From Oscheius tipulae (lineage: Eukaryota; Nematoda; Chromadorea; Rhabditida; Rhabditidae): 64,000 nucleotides of DNA. Both the position numbers and the translations under genes were made by a program. Below the pieces are notes generated by a model. The model did not search any database. It was not told where the DNA came from and saw nothing but the letters and a program-made list of their open reading frames with translations. The stretch is from positions 3,968,001 to 4,032,000 of the forward strand of contig JASJZH010000003.1 of assembly GCA_037178975.1 (NCBI GenBank), read 5' to 3'. This document shows positions 45,601-55,508 of this stretch, one piece after another (position 1 is the first letter of the stretch; every line of letters begins with the position of its first letter).

Positions 45601-46995
45601 TGGGGGCGTTCCAATAGCAGCGAAAGCCACTGGTGTTTGTTTCAAGAGAGTATTCATGAAGGTGTTTCACCGGTTCACTGTTTCTCAAACACACTCGTCA
45701 TGTTCAGGGTCTCCCTTCGCCTCGTGTTTTCCATTCGTGGACTGACGAGAAAAAGGAGTACGAGGAGATTGTTAACACCAACGACGAGGACTTCTCTTCC
45801 ATTTTTATTATCCATACTCCGAGAAACCGATCCCTCATCTGTCGAGGAGAGAACAAGTTCGACAATCAAACCAGAAGAATAGATTTTGTGGTCAAAAGTT
45901 GGTGGCGAACAAGATTTATTATTGGATCCTTTAGAGCCAGGAGATGCTCCTTCAAACATCGACTGGGATTTTGATGAAGTTGGTCGACTTCTGATCAACT
46001 GGACTCACGTCAAATATCCTAATGGAGACAATCTGGTAAGAGACCGGCTAACCTTGACTATTTCCTAATACAGAGTTACCGCATCTACTTGGGACATTCC
46101 GATGTGAAAGTATCCGGTCCGCCTGTCAGATGGAGCAAGGTATCAGGACATAAACAATGACCAAAGTCGTTTTCAGGAGGAAATTCCCCTGAATGAGAAC
46201 TTAGAGATGAGAATCGCGGCTGTCAACGAATTCGGAGAAGGAGAGAAGAGTCAGATCATTATGGTTCGGACTCCCAATGGAGGTCCCAGAGACTCTCCTC
46301 GTATTACTCATATCGACGGGATTGCCAACAGATCGATGGTTGTTCACTGGACAGCTCCGAGAAAACCACAAGGAAATATCAAGAAATATCAACTTTGGTG
46401 GCAGCAGATGCCCAATGACCTGTGGCATCTGACCGAATTGGAGGGTGATCGAAGACAGTACAATCTTGGTTCTTCTGCTGATCTTGGCTATGGAGAAACC
46501 ATCAGAATGAAGATTGCTGCTGTGAACGAACGAAACATTGGACCGACGTCCGATGTGGCGACGGCCGTCAGCTGGAATCCTTTCCTCCCAACTCCAAGTA
46601 ATGTGACAGCTGTTCTTCGAAACTCCACATTGTACATCAAATTCAATCCTGGGTCCGATGCCAAGGTATATTGCTTTCTTATGGGGGTAAAAATAAGATT
46701 TTAGAAGTTCGTTGTCCTGGTTCGAGGAGAGAATCAGTCAGCCAGAACAGAGGCTGTACTGGACGGAGAGATTCTCGTCTTACCCATTTCGGAAACTGAG
46801 TTTTTCAAGGAGGCCGAACCCAGGTAAGAATATAGACCTTTGTATTAATATTGAGTTCACTTCAGACTGGTTCTTAGTTTGACAGCCGTCTCCTCCGACG
46901 GACAACGAAAGTCGCGTCCTTCTGCCGAAAAAGAAGTTGCTATCGAGACTCCATCAGCTCGAAGACGTCGTCCAATCAAAGAACCGCCTCTTTGA
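39612..46995 (+). CDS. Secreted Ig/fibronectin III mosaic protein
   Basis: Signal peptide MRISLLLLPLFGQYAAG from the ATG at 39612, three bases after an ACAG site. Then a chain of FN3 and Ig-like domains: FN3-like units around 39850-40480; an Ig near 40510-40850 (LLTCVATNAAGETRA); FN3 (VNAEPGKFTVSWLPPSQPNG); an Ig near 41200-41650; FN3s with HVAVVWETPNYPNLPIE, TAVLSWKSPNCTSPVE and YRVRITAKNHEAEGPAS; an Ig near 42840-43170 (LTFTCLGEGSPAPTIYWLW); an FN3; another Ig split by a large intron; and final FN3s (LLINWTHVKYPNGDN, NRSMVVHWTAPRKPQGN). Ends PSARRRRPIKEPPL at TGA 46993-46995. About 1,450 residues with no transmembrane helix or kinase seen, so extracellular matrix or adhesion. The intron at about 43664-45708 contains a whole chemoreceptor gene and two repeats. 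Confidence 0.8.
43675..44947 (-). CDS. Serpentine chemoreceptor, sra-like, nested
   Basis: Seven-transmembrane receptor gene lying wholly inside an intron of the Ig/FN3 gene, on the opposite strand. It starts MPINASDCLPEYPDITDP at 44947. Later exons give FVGAIASFFLITTFLYRF (TM1), ILIFWQLLCYLIMSCIFFG (TM2), a Cys-containing loop (DIPCSFFKQTNDC), ALVLGASAMIQ, VCIGIERL (TM3 end), LVFSILLQYFVLIIV, MILFCNGFSLLLLVFAYITG and a C-terminal region (QRNGVGKTIFMRHNVSL) to the stop at 43675. Introns are 35-45 nt and frames join, so it looks intact. The long ERL-containing TM3 end and Cys loop fit the sra family best. The stop lies about 11 nt from the host exon donor. Confidence 0.7.
44977..45190. repeat. 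Diverged copy of the HELQ-intron repeat
   Basis: Starts with a GTCTGTCTGTGTGTG tract, then TCTGAAGCCAGT, CAAGTCAAGCC, GTTTGGGAGAT, TAGCTCGACTGGAACAG and ends near CCCAACGGGGCATCAGCC. All these blocks occur in the same order in the array at 30788-31800. It lies between the nested chemoreceptor and the next host exon. Confidence 0.65.
45485..45600. repeat. Dispersed repeat copy 3, in the Ig/FN3 intron
   Basis: TACCTTTACAATTTGCAAGA, then AAGTCAAGTGTTATCCTAGA, TTAGAGTTGACTAGACAAGT and AGAGTCAAACAGTT match the copies at 13060 and 18425 in order. It lacks the long inverted arm of copy 1. Confidence 0.6.
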
Positions 46996-47024
46996 ATATT
47001 TCTTTCTCTATGATACTTGATTCC

Positions 47025-47030
47025 AATAAA
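47025..47030 (+). promoter_or_regulatory. Poly(A) signal after the Ig/FN3 gene
   Basis: AATAAA 30 nt after the stop of the Ig/FN3 gene and 35 nt before the ATG of the next plus-strand gene, which leaves little room for a separate promoter. Confidence 0.5.
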
Positions 47031-47064
47031 CATACTATTTGGGATGGAGACATGGCGCGTTGCC

Positions 47065-48450
47065 ATGGTTACCAAATGGTCAATCATGGCTGACCAGCTG
47101 GGTTCTCTCATCGCTCTTCTGCTATTTTTCGGTCTGGTTGTTTACCTCAAATGGGAGATTCCAATTGATATTGGGTATGAGCAGACGCTTTGATGGTTCA
47201 CCAAATTCAGAGACTCGTGGCTCAGAATAGTAGCTGGATTCCCGTGTCTTCTGTACTCCAAGTACCAGTCTTACACTGACTCTCCTCCTGATAAAGTTTT
47301 CTACTCGATCGAGCCTCGGAATCTGTTGGGATGGAATTGTGATCGATTGACAACTCTGGAGAATTCGTGTTATTCAGTTCTTTCAAGGTGTCCGGTTGGA
47401 GAATCCACTCAATTTTCATTCGATTTTTGGGATCAAGGTAATGTCAGCTGTAAGAAGGATGGAAGACGAGTAAAATGTGACTACATGTGGGTTTTCTTCT
47501 TAATGAACCTATAAATATTCAGTCGAGAAACAAGTGGGATCTGCCAGAACATTGTGACGAAGATTTCCAGCTTTACCAACACAGCGGAACTTGAGCTGGA
47601 CGACTGCAGAGTAAGAATCCTTCTGCGACTAGATTCTCTTTTAGCTGCCATCTCCGATCCATCAAAAGCACGAGGTATACGAGCACTACAAAACTGGTTG
47701 TTACCAACAAGGCGATCGCCTTGAGGCTAGATCGACAAACCGAACAGCCGAAGTCTTTAGTTTCTATTCTGCCCGGTACAGGGTCAACTCGACCTTCAAA
47801 ATCAGTCTTCGAAGACAAGTAGAATAAGTGGAGATACAATCAAACTGCGAAGTTTAGAGCTGCGAAGAGTTACAGCAGATTATCGGCTCGAACTACTTGA
47901 CCCATTCCCAGCTGTGTAACTGTGGAGTCTGTGATGTTCCAGTTTCGAGGTATCTCGTCTCCAGTTGTTTCAAATTTTTGTTATAGCGAAGATACCAAGC
48001 CAGAAAACGGTAGCTGTCTACTCCCTGTTGAGACTGAGATCTCCATCATTGCTGGCGGAGACAAGATTGTCGGAGCTGTTTTGAAGTGAGTAAGATTTGC
48101 TTATAACTAGTACTTGATCTCAAAGGAATCGTTGGGAGGAAGTCGACCCAGATTTGGCAGTTGGAGTTTCTTTCAAAGTTCTCTTCCCATCTTATGAATC
48201 TACCGTAGTCACGTCAAGGTATCCTTCATTCTATCCACAACCAATTCCACTTAGGTTCTCTTCGTCCAGAGGCAGATTCCATTGCCCCTCCGAGTTGACT
48301 TGTTGGAAAGAGCTGTGGTATCCGTTGACCGATTGGACGAAACTGGAAACTTACAAAGTTGTGATCATCATGATACTTGCGGGCTTGTTGTCACTTACCT
48401 TTTTGAAGAAGAGACAGAGTTTTCCATCTCGAGAACGAAGTACGAAATAA
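47065..48450 (+). CDS. Cysteine-rich membrane protein, unrecognised
   Basis: Eight or nine exons with 34-44 nt introns join in phase to give about 370 residues. N-terminal hydrophobic helix LIALLLFFGLVVYLKW (signal anchor or signal peptide), then a Cys-rich region (NLLGWNCDRLTTLENSCYS, NVSCKKDGRRVKCDY, GICQNIVTKI, ELDDCR, KTGCYQQGD), a CNCGVC motif, DPDLAVGVSFKVLFP, HCPSELTCWKELWY, and a C-terminal helix VVIIMILAGLLSLTFL followed by a short basic tail ending at TAA 48448-48450. The ATG at 47065 is only 70 nt after the Ig/FN3 stop, so co-transcription is possible. I do not recognise the family; the paired cysteines suggest a disulfide-rich ectodomain between two membrane segments. Confidence 0.6.
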
Positions 48451-48494
48451 AAAATTGCGTCTTTTTTTCAGCTGCTGCCGTACCAGACAGTTCC

Positions 48495-48882
48495 ATGATC
48501 GTACCTTTTATAAGTACTTCAATTATTAAACTTCAGCCAATATGGTGTATCGGAACAGTTGTAGATGTCTTCGATATAGTCTATGTTATTTGGCGCTCCC
48601 CTTCAAACATGTCTTTCCATTACAAGGCGATGATAATCAACTATCTCGGGCAATCCCTCTGGCTACATTTGTCTCTAATCGAAGAGGTCATACCTATCTT
48701 AAGATTCCCTTGTGTGGCCGGATATTTGGGAGGATTTTTTTGGAGCTGTGGGCATTCCAAACAGTTGGCAGTACGTCATGGTTTGTAGTTATTCGATCAT
48801 TGACCGAAGACTCACAAATTATAAAGACAAAGAGAGATTTGAGCATCACGGGGCTAGTTTGTTTTTTGGCCACGACGACTAA
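48495..48882 (+). pseudogene. Serpentine chemoreceptor fragment with frameshift
   Basis: Encodes TM1 and loop (IWCIGTVVDVFDIVYVIWRS, then MSFHYKAMIINY), TM2 and an extracellular stretch ending VAGYLGGFF. The frame then breaks at a run of seven T (about 48735). In the next frame the text continues sensibly as GAVGIPNSWQY, CSYSIIDRRLTNYKD and then a stop. Motifs such as RSP.NM.FHYKAMIINY and SYSIIDRR are typical of nematode str/srh-type receptors. Later transmembrane segments are missing. Truncated pseudogene, unless the T run is an assembly error. Confidence 0.5.
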
Positions 48883-49146
48883 TAGCTCTACGGGCAACTT
48901 TCTTCTCATTCCTCTTTTTTCCCTAGATCTGATTCATCTCTTCTTGTTCTTATTGGGAACTCCCGTTCAGCTGGATCAATCGCAATAATCTTTAGTTGCC
49001 AGCCATACAAACAACTTGCTTATCAAAACTGTAAATTGTTGCCGCTAGGAGCTCAATTCCTCGGAACAGGGTTTACAGTGGACAGAGAGACAAGTGTCAG
49101 TCTGTTAGGAAGCAAGCTCGGGTTCAAACTATTTATATACGAAAGA

Positions 49147-49665
49147 CTAACAATCTCCACAGGTCTTCTTACAGTACTTGTCCTTATCCTTCGTATAGAT
49201 CGGATTGGTGCAAAATCCGTTCTTTGCCCAAGTAGGACAGTTGGGGGAAGAGTCAGCACACTTGCTGTTGCTACAGAAACCGCACGTGGCAGGGCATTCT
49301 CTGAGATGTTTGAATGAACTACAAGCAAAGTTCTTACTGTTGCATTATAGAAGTATACAAAGGATTGGTGCAAAGATCTGTCTTCTGGCTACAGTGAGCG
49401 GCAGGATCATCAACACAAGTTCCTAAACTGAATCTATTAGCAGAAGAGAATATATGCACCTCCAGTAGTAGCAGCAGTACTTGTTCCACCCCTAGTAGTT
49501 CGGCCAATTTGTGTGGTTTTTTGGATCACTGTAGTTGTTGCTGTCGCATCTGCGGTGGTTTGGGCAGTAGTTAAGGCAACAGCCGCAGCTACTGCAGCTA
49601 ACATTTGAGTCTTTGTCAAATAGAAAAGAACCACCTGGAAGACAAAGAAGGAGAAGAAGTCTCAT
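49147..49665 (-). CDS. Secreted protein with two ShKT domains, copy 1
   Basis: The ATG at 49665 begins a signal peptide (MRLLLLLCLP, joined after a 37-nt intron to AAVAAAVALTTAQ). A Thr-rich linker follows (TATTTVIQKTTQ), then two ShKT modules: CVDDPAAHC ... CPATCGFC and CADSSPNCPTWAKNGFC ... CKKTCGDC, each with six cysteines. Three introns of 36-38 nt; the stop is TAG at 49147-49149. About 135 residues. ShKT modules occur in many secreted nematode proteins, including astacins and surface-associated proteins. The near-identical copy at 51054 shows recent duplication with intact frames in both. Confidence 0.85.
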
Positions 49666-49959
49666 CGGTGCAGATCATTTAACTCGATACTACTTTATAA
49701 AGATCAGACTATCATGGCCTTTAAGCTCAGGTTGATCCTCTTTGTGTCGACAGAAGAGTTGATAAGGAGAGTGGAGAGAGGCGATCGGAACAATTCAAAA
49801 ATATTTACGGACCGGAACAATGACTTCTAAACAGAGATCCCTGAAGTTCTTTTTCGGAAAGAGCAATCCCTTCGTTTCGGGAACTAATTTACCCTTATTA
49901 AAGTTCTAAGGCAGTCCACGGTTTTTTTCATCTTTTTGACCTCGAAAACAACCAAAACG

Positions 49960-50620
49960 CGAAGGGGAAAAGTTGTTTGTTTGCAGGGAAACGGCTCGAA
50001 GCAAGCAGCCTAACAAGAATACCACCCCCCCCAAGAAGACTGCCCCTACCGAGGACGAGAGTATCCTAAAGAATCCCGGAAGGCCGGCAGTCGATGGAAC
50101 AGTTCTGTCGGAGAGTACATGTACTACGGCAGGATGTTTATCAACAACAAGAAGGTCGGGAGGATGGGAACCACCAACATCTACACCCTCGAAGTTCTTC
50201 CCAAAGTCCTGAGCAACAGCAACATCAAATTGCTCTACCACTTCACGTCCTGAGAAACCAACAGAATCAAGCCTCCTCGTACCATTTTCCGTCTGAGTAA
50301 AATCTGCTGGAAGATCCGGGATCGATGACAGTTGTCAGCTCGGAAGGCATCAATCGAGCCAGCTGTTTCGTGGCCATCGACATCATCCTCTCCCGTCTTT
50401 TCAAAAGAATCAAGACGCGTCTGGTGGATGTGGCCAAGGCAATCCCGTGCGCTGGCCTTCAACACGTTCGAACTCCCGTACGTGTTCATCGTTCAAGCCG
50501 TCCTCAAGTACACCGAGCCAAGAATCTCGATTCCAGGGGAGTTGTGTAGAAGTTCCACGCTGGAGTCACCAGCCACGTTCAGAAGAGATCTGCACTTACT
50601 TACAACAGAGACCCAAAAAT
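49960..50620 (+). pseudogene. Protein tyrosine phosphatase-like pseudogene, copy 1
   Basis: Fragments of a nematode PTP domain in several frames: GEYMYYGRMFINNKKVGR with TTNIYTLEVLPKVL, LLYHFTS followed by TGA where a Trp (WPD-loop region) is expected, then in another frame EGINRASCFVAIDIILSRLF, and in a third FNTFELPYVFIVQAVLKYTE. The P-loop that should read like HCSAGxGRTG is VSSEGINRASC, so the catalytic Cys is replaced. Frame changes and the stop show it cannot encode an active enzyme. Nematodes have very many PTP genes, often sperm-related. Confidence 0.65.
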
Positions 50621-51053
50621 AGAGACCCAAAAAAACGGCTATTTAGAGACAGAGAAGACGCCTGAGACTCTTGCTAGTGGAAGTGGCGCAGCAGCCAAGT
50701 CTAACCGAAAGTCAATCAACTGGGAAAGCCGTCGGAGACGGTTGGTACTATGGATTAGAGAATTGGATGGTTCTGATAATTAGACCTAGGGAAGTTTTCA
50801 AGAAGCATTTGTTTAACCAGACCAGACATATGCACAGACGTTATGTCTTCTCGCTAATCTACCTGGTAAGATTTCTTCATTCAATATTCAAAGACGACAG
50901 GTGTCAGCTGCTCAGTTCTTCTTTTGTATCCCGATCGCTGCACAGTAGGAGCTCAATTCCTCGGAACAGGGTTTACAGTGGACAGAGAGACAAGTGTCAG
51001 TCTGTTAGGAAGCAAGCTCGGGTTCAAATTATGGTAGTTTTATATACGACAGA

Positions 51054-51572
51054 CTAACAATCTCCGCAGGTCTTCTTACAGTATTTGTCCTTGTCATTCG
51101 CATAGAACGGACTGGTGCAAAATCCGTTCTTTGCCCAAGTAGGACAGTTGGGGGAAGCGTCAGCACAATTGCTGTTGCTACAGAAACCGCACGTGGCAGG
51201 GCATTCTCTGAGATGTTGGAATGAACAATAAGTAAAGTTCTTACTGATGCATTAAAGGAATATACACAGGATTGGTGCAAAGATCTGTCTTCTGGCTACA
51301 GTGAGCGGCAGGATCATCAACACAAGTTCCTAAACTGAATCTATTAGCAGAAGAGAATATATGCACCTCCAGTAGTAGCAGCAGTACTTGTTCCACCTCT
51401 AGTAGTTAGACCAGTTTGGGTGGTTTTTTGGATCACTGTAGTTGTTGCTGTCGCATCTGCGGTGGTTTGGGCAGGAGTAGTAGTACCAACCGCAGCTACT
51501 GCAGCTAACATTTGGGTCTTTGTCAAATAGAAAAGAACCACCTGGAAGACAAAGAAGGAGAAGAAGTCTCAT
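51054..51572 (-). CDS. Secreted protein with two ShKT domains, copy 2
   Basis: Same structure as the copy at 49147: ATG at 51572, split signal peptide, Thr-rich linker (slightly different: VGTTTPAQ), and two ShKT modules with all twelve cysteines kept. Differences include PVYIPLMHQ for PLYTSIMQQ and SPFYANDKD for NPIYTKDKD, concentrated in loops between cysteines. The stop is TAG at 51054-51056. Frames are open in both copies, so both are probably functional. Confidence 0.85.
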
Positions 51573-51779
51573 CGGTACAGATCATTTAACTCGATACTTC
51601 TTTATAAAGACCAGACTATCATGGCCTTTAAGCCCAGGTTGATCCTCTTTGTGTCGACAGAAGAGTTGATAAGGAGAGTGGAGAGAGGCGATCGGAACAA
51701 TTCAAAAACATTTACGGGCCGGAACAATGACTTCTAAACAGAGATCCCTGGATTTCTTTTTCGCGACTATAATCTGGCC

Positions 51780-52190
51780 CAAGCTCCCCTCCAGAATTCT
51801 ATCGAAGACTTTTAGAGGATGGAATTCAAATACTATCGTCCTCCTCAATCACTTCTACGAGTAAGGTCGGCAGTAAATGGAACAGTTCTGGCTCTTGAAT
51901 GCCGGAGAGTACATGTACTACGGTAGGATGTTTATCAACAACAAGAAGGTCGGGAGGATGGGAACCACCAATATCTACACCCTCGAAGCTTCCCAAAGTC
52001 CTGAGCAACAGCAACAGCAAATTGCTCTACCACTTCACGTCCTGAGAAACCAACAGAATCAAGCCTCCTCGTACCATTTTCCGTCTGAGGAAAATCTGCT
52101 GGAAGATCCCGGATCGATGACAGTCGTCAGGCATCAATCGAGCTAGTTGTTTCGTGGCCATCGACATCAGACGCCCGAGACTTTTGCTAG
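51780..52190 (+). pseudogene. Protein tyrosine phosphatase-like pseudogene, copy 2
   Basis: Starts with a PTP-like NTIVLLNHFYE segment (51820-51862; the loop that normally reads IVMLT..E), then GEYMYYGRMFINNKKVGR, a frameshift at the LEVLP position, the same TGA in place of the expected Trp as copy 1, and a truncated P-loop region (GSMTVVRHQSS, stop). The C-terminal part present in copy 1 is deleted. The shared TGA shows the gene was already dead before the duplication. Confidence 0.6.
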
Positions 52191-52454
52191 TGGAAAGTAG
52201 CGCAGCAGCCAAGTCTAATCGAAAGTCAATCAACTGGGAAAGCCGTCGAAAACGGTTGGTACTATGGATTAAAGAATTGGATGGCTCTGATAATTAGACC
52301 TAGGGAAGTTTTTAAGAAGCATTTGCTTAAAAGCTTCTATGCGTACTTCGAAAAGACAGACGTTTTTCCGCTGTTTTCCATTCGTTTTTGAGCAAAACGC
52401 AATAAATTGAAAGTGTCGTGGAAAGTACTCCAGATAGTCGCTTCCAAATCGACG

Positions 52455-54616
52455 ATGTGGTCTCTTGTGCTCCTGAACCTGGTCTCCGCTTTCTACCTTC
52501 CTGGCCTGGCTCCTGTCAATTTTTGCGAGGATGTTCAGCCCGGATGTCAGGTAACCCTAGTCTCTTGATTCTTACTGTTGGTTTTTCAGTCCAATGTGAC
52601 TATTTACGTGAATCATCTGAGCAGCGACCAGTCAGTCATCCCCTACGAGTACCACAGCTTCGACTTCTGTATTGGATCGGAGGACGAGTCGCCAGTCGAG
52701 AATCTGGGCCAAGTTCTCTTCGGAGAAAGGATTCGGCGTAGTCCTTACGAGGTCTCCTTTCTCCAGAACAAGACTTGCTCTCGGCTCTGTACAAAGAAGT
52801 ATTCTGGACGTGACACCGAACAGAAGCTGCTGCATCTTCTGAAGGGAATCGTCCTCAACTACCAGAACAATTGGATCGTCGACAACATGCCGGTCACTTT
52901 CTGCTTCGTGAACAGCGAGAAACTGAATGTCTGTACGAAGGGCTTCCCTATGGGCTGCTACGTGAATCAAGATGGGAACCAGCAGCACGCTTGCGTTTTG
53001 GACAGTCGTCTCAGAGAGCCAGACACCTACTACATCTTCAATCACCACGACATTGAAATCGAATACCGCGACATGCGCCAGGAAGCGAATTTTCTGGACG
53101 AGAAAATTGGAGGGCGAATCATTCACATCAAAGTAACGCCGAGATCAATCAAGCACTCGGAGACCGACCTCAACTGTGGATTCGACGCTCCTCCTTTGGG
53201 TCTGAAGACGAAAGATGAAAAGACTCAGATCACTTACAGTTACAGCGTCCAATGGAAGGTTTGTCTCTTTCCTTTCTTGACTCATACAATGGTTTAGGAA
53301 ACGGGCGTAAAGTGGACTTCCCGATGGGACTACATTCTGGACTCAATCCCTCACTCCAACGTCCAATGGGCCTCCATTGTGAACTCTTGTTTCATCGTCC
53401 TCCTGCTCTCCATCATGGTCGCAATCATCCTCTGCCGAGCTCTTTCGGCCGATATCACCGTCTACAACCGCCAGACACTCGAAGAGGAAGATGTAGGATG
53501 GAAGCTCATACATGCCGATGTTCGTTTTCTAATCTTTAAATTTTACACTTTAGCTTTTCAGGTCTTCCGTCCGCCTAGATTCTCCCTGCTTCTGTCGGTT
53601 TTCGTCGGAGCCGGCTGTCAGACTCTCTTCATGGTCTGCATTACTCTCGTCGTAGCCTGTCTTGGCTTCCTGAGTCCGGCCAATCGTGGAGCTCTCATTA
53701 CTTTCGGAATCATCTTCTACGTCCTTTTCGGCATAGTAGCTGGCTACGTTTCTGCTCGTCTTTACAAGGGTGAGCTCTTTTCAGTTCTTCATCCAATAAC
53801 CAGTCTTCAGCCTTCTACGGAATCCACTGGAAGATGAATGTTGTGCTGACCGCGTTCCTCGTTCCCGGCGTCTTATTCTCCATTTTCTTCTTTACTAACA
53901 CGATTCTCTGGATCAAGGGTTCTTCGGCAGCTGTTCCTTTCGGAACTCTGTTGGCTCTTCTCGGCCTCTGGCTCTTCATCCAGACTCCGCTGACGTTCAT
54001 CGGAGCATATTCTGGTTTCAAAATGGACATTATTCCTGCTCCCGTCCGAACCAACCTCATCGCCCGAGAGATTCCCGAACAGAGCTTCTTCACTCGTCCT
54101 CTGCCTACCATGCTCATGGGCGGAATCCTGCCATTCGGGTGCATCTTTATCCAACTCTTCTACATCCTAAACAGTATCTGGTAAAATATATTCTATCTCT
54201 TCCTCTAAAAAAATCCATTCAGGTCCACACATGTCTACTACTACCTGTTCGGATGTCTTTCGATCGTCGTTGCAATCTTCATCGTGACTACTTCTCTGAC
54301 TACAATTTTGCTGGCCTACTTCCATCTGAGCGCCGAGGATTACCGGTGGACATGGCGTGGTTTCTTCAATGGAGGGTCGACTGCTGCCTATCTCTTCCTT
54401 TACTGCGTGCATTTCTTCAACACGAAGCTAAGCATCATCGGAACTGCCTCTGTGGTACTCTATTTCAGCTACACGACCATCGCGGTCTTTATGTTTTTTC
54501 TCCTCTCAGGTATGTCTGTCCCTTCTTTCTAAATATGAAAATTTTCAGGAACCATTGGATTTTTGGCTACGTATGCCTTTGTCTGGAAGCTGTTCAGCGC
54601 TATCAAAGTGGATTGA
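52455..54616 (+). CDS. Transmembrane 9 superfamily protein (nonaspanin)
   Basis: Golgi/endosomal nine-pass membrane protein of the EMP70/TM9SF group (TM9SF2/4 type), involved in sorting glycine-rich transmembrane proteins and phagocytosis. The ATG at 52455 starts a signal peptide (MWSLVLLNLVSAFYLPGLAP). The luminal domain includes YEYHSFDFCIGSEDESPVEN, GRDTEQKLLHLLKGIVLNYQ and QWKETGVKWTSRWDYIL. The nine-helix part has LCRALSADITVYNRQ, GWKLIHADVFRPPR, FRPP-type loops, IPAPVRTNLIAREIPEQ and a C-terminal FVWKLFSAIKVD, the KxD Golgi-retention motif. About 650 residues; introns of about 40 nt. The stop is TGA at 54614-54616, with AATAAA at 54666. Confidence 0.93.
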
Positions 54617-54775
54617 GAAGACGTTCTTTAAAAAGTTCTCACCAATCTCAAAATCTCTTGTTTGTAATAAATGGTGACTATAACTTTTCTTGCTCTTTAC
54701 TACATTTCACATTACATCTCTGCTCGGGGAGTCTGTTCATAAACTTAAAAACTAGATTCATCTAGAACATACACT

Positions 54776-55192
54776 TTACGACTGAGACGTTTTCCCTGAC
54801 TTAATAGCTTCGGCCTCCATTTTCAGATCGTATAGTTGTCGAAGCTGTTCTTCTTGAAAATTGTCAAAGCCGTCCAGATCTTTTCCTAGTACGCCTTTCA
54901 CAATTCCTTTGTTTGATAACTGAAAAGAAAAAACATGAAAGAAATGCTCTAGAGGTACATACTTGTTTTGAGAGTAGATTGCTGTATTTGATCCATTCGT
55001 CAAAGAATCCATGTAAGAACTTCTGATCTGTCACATCCTTGTGAGCGCGAAACTCAGCTTTTACGTACTGGTCTCCGAGAAATCGAACTTGGGGCGGAAG
55101 ACCGTAATGAAGACGCAAGATCCGCTTGAACAGGACGAGTGGAAACAATCGGGGCTCTACAGTTACTTCTAGCGCTTTCCTAATGGCCATTC
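54776..55192 (-). CDS. Succinate dehydrogenase assembly factor 3
   Basis: LYR-family chaperone (SDHAF3/ACN9) that helps mature the iron-sulfur subunit of mitochondrial complex II. MAIRKALEVTVEP starts at 55192 after a TTTTTTCCCCAG acceptor-like site. The signature LFKRILRLHYGLPPQV is followed by FLGDQYVKAEFRAHKD and FLHGFFDEWIKYSNLL. A single intron (about 54921-54963), then an acidic helix ending GKTSQS. About 125 residues, as expected. The unassigned open stretch at 55240-55403 upstream might hold a 5' exon of this gene or the end of another. Possibly co-transcribed with the PP1-docking gene and DLAT. Confidence 0.88.
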
Positions 55193-55508
55193 TCTGGGGA
55201 AAAAACATTATAAACAAAGAAAACGAGTAGGGAGACTTCAGGTAAAACAGATTAAAATACTTTTCCAAATTGCGTACTGCACTGCGTACATCTGAAACTT
55301 GGACAGCTAAAATACAAAAAATAACCTCGCAACTTTCAATCAAACTGCTGTTAAAAAGTGTTCTGGCCGGATGGAACGGGTCGAGGTAAGTTAGAATGTT
55401 CATTAAAACAATTTATACAACGACATAATTGAATGATTGGAAAAAAAAGACAGTGACAACGATTTTGGAACATTTTTCGGGAAAACAATCAAAAATCAGG
55501 CAAAGTGT

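Larger units (their letters stand above)
49036..52330. repeat. Imperfect tandem segmental duplication
   Basis: Unit 1 (about 49046-50815) and unit 2 (about 50946-52328) are highly similar. The offset is 1,900-1,907 nt over the ShKT gene, about 1,792 nt near the PTP core (unit 2 lacks about 115 nt), and about 1,509 nt at the right end (unit 2 lacks a further 280 nt or so). Both start near GCTCAATTCCTCGGAACAGG and end near the block containing AAGAAGCATTTG. Each carries one minus-strand two-ShKT gene and one plus-strand PTP-like pseudogene. Confidence 0.8.

Noticed and set aside
46995-48450. Idea that the Ig/FN3 gene continues into the 47-48 kb membrane protein
   Set aside because: A clean stop, a poly(A) signal and a new ATG with its own hydrophobic start separate them; left as a test in the findings.
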